Source: Eudorina sp. 2006-703-Eu-15
Taxonomy: Eukaryota; Chlorophyta; Chlorophyceae; Chlamydomonadales; Volvocaceae
Length of the DNA stretch: 64,000 nucleotides
Assembly (NCBI GenBank): GCA_003117195.1
Contig: BDSI01000048.1
Location: forward strand, 583,477-647,476
Direction of reading: 5' to 3'
Both the position numbers and the translations under genes were made by a program. Below, piece by piece: positions 57,643-64,000 of this stretch; the first letter of the stretch is position 1, and each line of letters opens with the position of its first letter. Under the pieces are notes generated by a model. It made no database searches. It saw nothing but the letters and a program-made list of their open reading frames with translations, and was not told the DNA's origin.

Positions 57643-60600
57643 ATGGACACGGGCCCACGGGCCAGGGCGGAGGATGAGGAGCCTGGCGTTGAGGCGCCGT
57701 CTGCCGACGTCCTCAAGATAATGTGCTGGAATATAAACTGCTTGGTATGAGCACACCACGGGACGACGGTCCTCGTAGCCCCAGTCGCCAACGTCAATGC
57801 ACAGGTTGCTGCATCATCCAGGGTACAAGCAATGCCGGGCTGATGGCGCTCGTACTGTAGAATCCATCGAACCACAAACTGAAACACACGCCGCTCTCTG
57901 GGCGCATATCCCCAACCTGCCATCGCATGGCACCGCGCCCCGCCGCGGCATTGATGCCCCTCCCCGACACTCTTCGGTACCCTCTACCTGCACGTCAGCA
58001 ACCCGATGTCGTGTCGGGTCCTGCGGACGGTCCCCCCGGCAGGCGCCCACGGTGCGCGACATGGAGCTGCGGTACAAGAGCTTCCGCGGCTTCCTCGACC
58101 ACTTCGCCGTTGACATCGCCTGCTTCCAGGTGGGGGACGTGACGGGGTCGGCCTCGCGAGCGGGAGACCACGAGCGCACAGATGCAGCGTGTGGGCAAAA
58201 TCGCGGGATCTGTACGGCACCAGAATGTGGGGAGGACCTGAGCAGGTTCACTGCATTTGCTCGGATCGCTGCTGGGGTTTGTCGCGATGTGGGTTTCTCG
58301 CTCAGGGCTACAGAACCCAGATGTCTCGGGTTGCCCCGCAAGCCCGCATCGGGGGGCCGGCAACATTCTCAGCCCTAATCCCCAGGTAGTGGTGGTGGTG
58401 GTGGCGGAGGGCTACAGACCCGAGGCGGAGGGTACCTGACCCGACACGGAGGGTACCTCGACTGCGCAACTCTGACAGTCCACATCACCTCCTCCGCCCC
58501 CGCACCACACGCTGTGCAATAATGCCACGGCGTGTGTGCCCACAGGAGGTCAAACTGCCGGCGGCACGGATCACCCGCGAGCTCGCCTGCGTGGAGGGCT
58601 TCCAGGTGGGGGTGGGTCGGTGTAGGGGCGCACCGCAGCCCCGAGAAGCACCACTGGGCCGGACTGGCGGGTGATGACTGGCGGGTGATGACTGGCGGGT
58701 GATGACTGGCGGGTGATGACTGGCGTTAGGCCGCTTGAGCGGGGTTGCGCAGGTCGCCGGGTGCTGGTGATTATATATTCATGTCACTGAACGTCAGAAG
58801 GGCCTGTTGGGATTGGGTGACTTTACAAAGGGATGGCACAGCGGACCTGGACTTGCGACGAGAGCGCCCATGCCACCCGGGTGCGGTGGAATGTGTCCGC
58901 GCTGCGGGTAGTTCGCCCGACTGTCCGACTGCCCGACCCTGCACGTCCCCGCAGTCCTTCTGGGCCACCTCCACGTCCAAGCCGGGCTACAGCGGTGAGT
59001 CCAGGGAGGCGCACCCGCCAAAACACCCCGCGCCGTCTTGGACATCACTGCAATGAACTTGGGTCAGGGTGTGGCACTGGCGGGCGAGCGGGGCGGTGCT
59101 GCGCATGCTGGGATTCGGATCTAGGGTTCGGGTCGGGGGATTTGGGTCATGGAGTGTTACGCTTTAGACGACCATACCAGAGGACCTGGTTTGCAACTGC
59201 GCACTCGGGACGCTCGGCATGGAAGGACAGGGGCGCGTCACCCCATGTCGTGTTACTTGGCAGGTGGGGCGGGGCATGTCCGTTTGTGGGTCGCTCTGCC
59301 CTCATATCAATCACACGCTTAGGTTTGGGAGGAGGCGCCAGCGTGAATGCCTATCACATGTGGACGTAATGTGCGGGCCACGCACGCATTACCTCCTACA
59401 GGCGTTACGACCTGGTGCCGCGGCGCGACGGCCGCCCCTCGGGACGCGGCGGCGGACTGCCTGGGCGGCGATGAGCAGCCGGAGCTGGACACCGAGGGCC
59501 GGTGGGTGCGGGGTGGGGCCCCGTGTGGCCCCAGGGGGCTGGTGGGCGGGGGTTGCACTGACGCGACACTTGACGGCTGGCGCCATTCGGGAGGTTTGCT
59601 CGCCGACAAACCCCTTGTTTCACCCTCGAGTACAGAACGCGTTGGTGTCCAGTACAGTCTTGCTCATCAAGTCATGCGGTGGATTGCCCTTGTCCTGCGG
59701 CTTGGGACCCGCTGCGTGACACGGCGACCGTTTCCGTGACGGCGCGTTCGGGTCCACGGGAGAGGCACTGCCCTCTGCCCGCGACGCGGATGGGTTGGGC
59801 CATATGGCCGCTGTTCCATGTTTCCTTCCTGGATCCTGGTCCTTCCCCCATGTGGCCGCACTGCCGGGCGGGTCGCGCTCGGGTAACGCTTGCGGACCCC
59901 GCCCGCAGGCTGGTGATGACGGACCACGGCGCCTTCGTGCTGCTCAACGTGTACGTGCCCAACGCGGGCGACCGGCCCGAGCGCCCCCGGCTGGCCTACA
60001 AGCTGGCGTTCCTGCGGGCCCTACGCGCCAAGATGGACGAGCTGACGGCCGCTGGCCGCCTGGTGGTCCTGGTGGGCGACCTCAACATAGCGGCGGAGCG
60101 CCGCGACGTGCACCCCGCGTTGGACTGGCCGGGCATGTACGACGTGCGGGAGCTGGCGGTGCTGGGGGGCCTGCTGGCGGCCTACCCGGACGTGTGGCGG
60201 CGGCTGCACGGGGACGTGGAGGGGTCGTACACGGTTTGGGAGGAGCGGACCAGCGCCCGGGCCTTCAATGTGGTGGGTCGGTGGGTCGGTCGGCCAGGGT
60301 AGGAGGGCTGTTTCCGAGAGTGTACGGAAGGGGCGCATGTGTCGGTGGCCGGGCGGGTCGATGTACGCAGTGACCGTGAGGTTGCTGTCAGTGCCGTTGG
60401 CGCTCGGCGGGCACCGAAGTCACGCAGTTAGCTACACATGTCTTGATTGGAAGCTAGGATTCTAAGGTTGGCTCGGTGCTGCGGGTACGTCGCCCCTACA
60501 GCGCGCAGGGGGTGCGTGTCGGGTGCCCCGCAGGTTCGTGATCGACCGTCGTACCACCGTACCAACCGTAAACGGCAGGCGCATCCAAGACCCCGAATCC

Positions 60601-61950
60601 CCGACCGCACAAATTGCGCCTCAGGGTCTGCGCATCGACTACGTGCTCGTCAGCCCAGGACTGTTGCCGTACATTGAGGCCTGTGAGATCCTGACCGCCG
60701 CCGAGCTGCCGCCTAAGTGGTCCGACCACGCGGCGCTGCTGCTCACCCTCCGGGTGAGGGCGGTGGTGGTGCCCAACGGCACTCAGCTCGGCAGCCTCCC
60801 TGCGGAAGAGGCGGCGGCGGCGGCAGCCCCGGCGGTGGAAATACCGGCCCCGGCTGCAGCCGCTGGGGTGCAAGACGCCGTGGTTCAGAGCGCGGACACG
60901 GGTGGCGGCGCCGCACCGCCACGGCTGCAGCTGCCGCCGCCTCCGGCGGCGCCCTGCGCGCTGTGGCGGGACCTCGAGGCAAGATTCGTGGACAGGAACC
61001 AAAAATCCATCCGGGATATTTTTGGCAGGAAGGGGCCGTCGGGGGGCCGCGGCGCCGCGCCTCCGGCCACCGGCACCGCCCCCGCCGTGGGCACCGCCGG
61101 TGGGGCCGGCACCGGGAAGAAGCGCGGCGCGACAGAAGAGGCGGTTCCGCGGCCGGCCCCGGCGCTACGACTTCCGTCGCGGCAGGACGGCAGTGGCAGT
61201 GGCGGTGGCGGGGCTGTCCAGGGCGCCGAGACGGCGGCAGCGGCGGCGGCGGCGGATGCGGAGGCGACGCGGCTTCCTCAGCACACCTCCTCAGATCCGG
61301 AGGCGGCAGTCCGCAGGGAGGAGGGTATCGCGAGACAGGAGTCCGTCGGAGGAGGAGCGGGAGGAGGAGGAGCGAGAGAAGCTGCCAATTTGGAGCTGCA
61401 GAATCGGAGCTGTGATGTGGGAGGTCACGATGGGATGGGCGGAAGCGGAAGCGGGAGAGGAAGCGGAGGCGTGCAGGAGGGGGCTGCTGTAGAGCGGGTC
61501 ACGGCGGAGGGGAGAGCGGAATCACGGGACGCCGCGGCGGTGTGGGAGAGGAAGGGGGATGAAGCCCGGCGGGGACAGGGCGGGGAGGTGCCGACGGAGC
61601 CGAGCTGTCCGCGAGAGGGCACCGGTGGTGACGCCGACGGGGACGCTGGAGCGCACATGGAGGCGAAAGGCGGCACCGCTGCTGCTGCTGCTAGCGGCGC
61701 GTCTGCACCGGAGCAGCCTCGAGAGGAGCCTGTGGTCCCGCAAAGGGCGCCAAGCGGTGTGGGAGGAGCGGGACAGAGACAGGGCGGCGGTGGGGGCCCA
61801 TCTGCGAGGCGCGGCGGCGCGGCGCGGGGCAGGAGTGGTGGCCGGGGCGCCGCCCACGCGGGTCGTGGGGCGGCTGGCGCAGCCGCTGCAGCTGCGGCCG
61901 ACAAGCAGAAGAGCATCCAATCTTTCTTCAAGTCCAAATCAAAATCATAA
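57643..61950 (+). CDS. APE2: AP endonuclease 2 (exonuclease III family) with two PCNA-binding motifs
   Basis: Seven exons give 692 residues: 57643-57744, 58043-58129, 58546-58605, 58955-58994, 59402-59501, 59909-60272, 60625-61950. The catalytic core is complete: N30 (MCWNIN), E64 (FQEVKLP), YSGVTTWCR, VLLNVYVPN, D187/N189 (GDLNIAA), GLRIDYVLVSP, and D285/H286 (KWSDHAALLL). APE2 enzymes cleave abasic sites and have 3' exonuclease/phosphodiesterase activity, acting with PCNA in repair. About 400 low-complexity residues follow, with a PIP-like QKSIRDIF (377-384) and a canonical PIP box QKSIQSFF (679-686) six residues from the C-terminus. No GRF zinc finger was seen. The donor at 60272 and acceptor at 60624 were chosen because they restore the FNVGLRIDY motif. 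An alternative exon could start at about 60534. Confidence 0.9.
58662..58735. repeat. 14-bp minisatellite
   Basis: About five tandem units of ACTGGCGGGTGATG in intron 3 of APE2. Simple slippage or unequal crossover would explain it. Confidence 0.8.
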
Positions 61951-62049
61951 TGTTGTATCCAATGTGAATGTTCGCAGTTGTATGAGTAAATGGATCGGCC
62001 GTGCGTGTGAGGTATGAGGGCTAACTTCGTAACGCGTCCGTGCAGGCAG

Positions 62050-62325
62050 TCATGGGTTCCAGCTGGATGCCGAAAATTCAGTATTGAATTGATCCACATA
62101 TCCGCCGTCCCATGTATAGCGGCAGCCCGACGGCGTTGGTCCAGTCTTGACAAATAACGTCTGTTTAACTTCTACCTCTGTCCCAGGTGGGGCAGGCCAT
62201 GCACCCAGTCGCTTTCCGGGCTCAACCATCATGGTATTATTTAATTGATGCAAATCGTGGGGCACACCAGTCACAGGCGCTCGGGAGAACGGCTGGTCGA
62301 TCAGCACGCGAAAAGAGGCATGCAT
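62050..62325 (-). CDS. Small ORF of 91 codons, hypothetical
   Basis: It starts with ATG at 62325 in a good context, or could be spliced, since a CAG precedes the ATG. It ends at 62050, convergent with APE2 and divergent from MCM10. Composition is balanced and not low-complexity, with motifs such as HASFRVLIDQPF and GCRYTWDGGYVDQFN. Codon use is less GC-biased than in the neighbours, as seen in short 5' exons elsewhere in the window. No family recognised. It could be a real small gene, an exon, or chance. Confidence 0.33.
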   Translation of the reverse strand: MHASFRVLIDQPFSRAPVTGVPHDLHQLNNTMMVEPGKRLGAWPAPPGTEVEVKQTLFVKTGPTPSGCRYTWDGGYVDQFNTEFSASSWNP

Positions 62326-62616
62326 CTGTGCTTTGCTTTTGTGGTGAACGACAACAATAGAAGGAAACGTGCATAGGAATTAACTTTGGGGACTTATCCA
62401 AATTTTGTTCAAAGCAAGCGAAAACCTGTCGACGCGTACGGCGGAGAAATCAATTAAGCGGGAACATGTACTTTCAACACGCCAGCCCTTTCCTAGTTCG
62501 GTAACGACCTAGTTGTATAATTGAATAAGAATTAACTATGAACTTTTATTTCGGCTGCTTTTGGCGCATGAATCCTTGATTCCCCAGAACGCCTCCTCTT
62601 CAATCACAGCGCTACC

Positions 62617-63810
62617 ATGGACGACGCGGATCTGGACCTTCTCTTGGCGCTTGCAGATGAGGCCGAGGAAGAGCCCGCACCGGCAAAGCAGCAAGTTCGC
62701 CAACCAGCTCCTGCGCCTCAACGCCGTGACACAGCCGCCCAAGAAATTCATCCCACGCGCAACCTGTCGCTTCCGCGCTCCACCTCCATGCCATCGGGCC
62801 CAACGGCCTCCGCTTCGGCCGCGCGGATGCCGACCGCCCAGCCCGCGCCGCGAGCCCACTCTCAGCCCAGTCGGCAGGTCACCGACGGCTACCTGGACAG
62901 AACCTCCGGTTTCAGGGTGCGCCACGCTCAGAGCGGTCGGAAGCTTGGAACAAACACGCTTCCAAGGGGTGCATCCGCTGCCCGCCATCTTCTCAGGCAG
63001 GGCGGGCCACCGATGCCCGCCAGGGGCTTCGCGGGCGGGATGGCGCGATTCATGTGATCGTGTCCAGTTCCCTCCAGGGGCCCCCACGCGCACCCTACGC
63101 CGCCCCGCCTCCATCTCCACCTCCTGCTCCTCCCTTTCTCCTCCCCCCCTGCAGGTGAGCAAGCCGCTGATCGGCAGCCTGGTGCTCAAGGACCGGCTGA
63201 CGGATGATTGCGTGTATCTGAACCTCAAGGACATCAGGTGGGCGACTGGGGTTGCCGGGGCGCCGGGGCCGGGGAGGAGGAGGGGGGATGGGGGAGTTTT
63301 CCCGTGAAGGGTTGGAGAGCGGGTCACAACCGCACGCCTTCTACTGGTCAAGGTCGAAGGGGCGGTCAAAGGGGGCCATGCTGGATTGGGTCAAGGCTGA
63401 AACCCTAAGGCCCCATCCCCATCCCCACACCCATCTCAGCCATCTCAGCCATCCTCCTCCCACCCTGCGCAGCCCCTTCCGTGAGAACGCCGGCCGGTGG
63501 GCCACCATGGCCGTACTCGTGAGCAAGGTGCAAGGTGAGCGGGGGCCGCTCCGAGGGGATGCATCATCGACAAGAAGTGTAATGCGTTAATCTCTTCATT
63601 GATCTCTCCACGGATTCACAAGCCATGCGCCTAACGGTCCAGGTATATTTCGTTAGATGCCGTACTCATGACCATGACGTTGGCTATGTTGCCCGCCGGC
63701 CATCTGCTTCGCGAACCCGCCGTCGATGTGCTGGCGGCCTCGCTGCAGCTTCGGGCCGCGACGGGACCCCCTACGGCCGATGGACCCTCAGCGACCTGGC
63801 GGGCAAGCAG
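62617..63810 (+). CDS. MCM10: MCM10 replication factor, 5' part (cut by window end)
   Basis: Four exons are seen: 62617-62916, 63155-63237, 63473-63534, 63749-63810. Phases agree and the last ends at a GTGGGG donor, so the gene continues past 64000. It begins MDDADLDLLLALADEAEEE, an acidic leader followed by about 80 disordered residues. After that comes the MCM10 OB-fold region: DRTSGFRVSKPLIGSLVLKD, RWATMAVLVSKVQ and GTPYGRWTLSDLAGKQ. These match the DPxSGLRISKPLVSS and WxLSDL pattern of the family. MCM10 binds DNA, MCM2-7 and Pol alpha to start and support replication forks. The zinc finger and C-terminus lie outside the window. The adjacent APE2 gene is also a replication/repair factor, but the two are separate transcription units. 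Confidence 0.85.
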
Positions 63811-64000
63811 GTGGGGGCAGGGAAGCGGCGCGAGAAGGGGGCACATAGTGCCTTGGTGGCCGAACAACTTCTAAATGGATCAGCTTGTTGGCTGAACTAA
63901 TGCTGAATGGATCAGCTTGAAGGGCGTCCTCAACGTTGATTTGCTTTTTCGTGGTCCTTTAAGAACACTGGGGTGGCGCGCGCACGCCTAACGCCGCGCT
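63811..64000. other. Intron of MCM10 at the window edge
   Basis: Sequence after the donor at 63811 has no acceptor with family-consistent coding before the window ends. It contains a near-duplicate of AATGGATCAGCTTG (about 63875 and 63906). Confidence 0.4.

Noticed and set aside
60523..60624. ORF start upstream of GLRIDYVL in APE2
   Set aside because: Splicing 60272 to 60625 restores the family FNVGLRIDY motif. The extra codons would interrupt a conserved strand, though they remain an alternative.
62536..63369. 277-codon minus-strand ORF opposite MCM10
   Set aside because: Antisense shadow of the MCM10 exons, which match their family in the plus strand.
1..64000. TGTAA polyadenylation signals as evidence for gene ends
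   Set aside because: I looked downstream of several stop codons and did not find a consistent TGTAA, so I placed no 3' ends on this basis.
1..64000. tRNA, rRNA or retrotransposon polymerase genes
   Set aside because: No cloverleaf, rRNA block, reverse transcriptase or integrase motif was recognised on either strand.

Overview
The window looks like nuclear DNA of a volvocine (Chlamydomonas-type) green alga. Evidence: GC-rich coding exons split by many short GT-AG introns with C-rich acceptor tracts, alanine/glycine/serine-rich protein linkers, low-complexity TG, CCAG and GGGTC runs in introns, a flagellar axoneme gene, and algal-type MYND and NACHT/WD40 protein families. No tRNA, rRNA, plasmid or prokaryotic operon signals were found. 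All gene models were built by eye: exons were joined only where splice sites and reading phase agree, and the total coding length of each complete model is divisible by three.

Left part (1-7428). A C-terminal leucine-rich exon (996-1286, +) is followed by about 3 kb with no convincing gene. Then comes a frameshifted MYND zinc-finger remnant (4274-5690, -). It is flanked by a small hairpin (4220-4292) and a near-perfect palindrome of about 0.9 kb (5638-6558), a plausible small-RNA source. A partial third copy of the palindrome arm lies near 7120-7230.

Centre (7429-32706). The axonemal TPR protein CFAP70 (7429-15116, -, 14 exons) is followed by a DUF4202 gene (15925-18728, -, 5 exons). DUF4202 shares a 309-bp divergent promoter region with an aldo/keto reductase of the K+-channel beta-subunit type (19038-24291, +, 11 exons). 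A 2-kb gene-poor gap separates this from a large acidic AT-hook/coiled-coil nuclear protein of unknown function (26357-32706, -).

Right part (32857-64000). A Strawberry-notch helicase-like regulator (32857-44998, -, 25 exons) is followed by a 1650-residue TIR-like/NACHT/WD40 STAND protein (46668-55923, -, 11 exons) that looks like an NLR-type sensor. A partly AT-rich divergent spacer leads to an APE2-type AP endonuclease with two PCNA-binding motifs (57643-61950, +, 7 exons). After it come a small unassigned ORF (62050-62325, -) and the 5' part of MCM10 (62617 to beyond the window, +).

The genes are independent eukaryotic units. The only functional neighbourhood is APE2 next to MCM10 (replication and repair). 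The most interesting items are the STAND receptor-like gene with a candidate TIR NADase glutamate, the long palindrome and other hairpins, a family of short intronic repeats, an over-represented TACGGCA word, and the AT-hook protein with repeated basic motifs.
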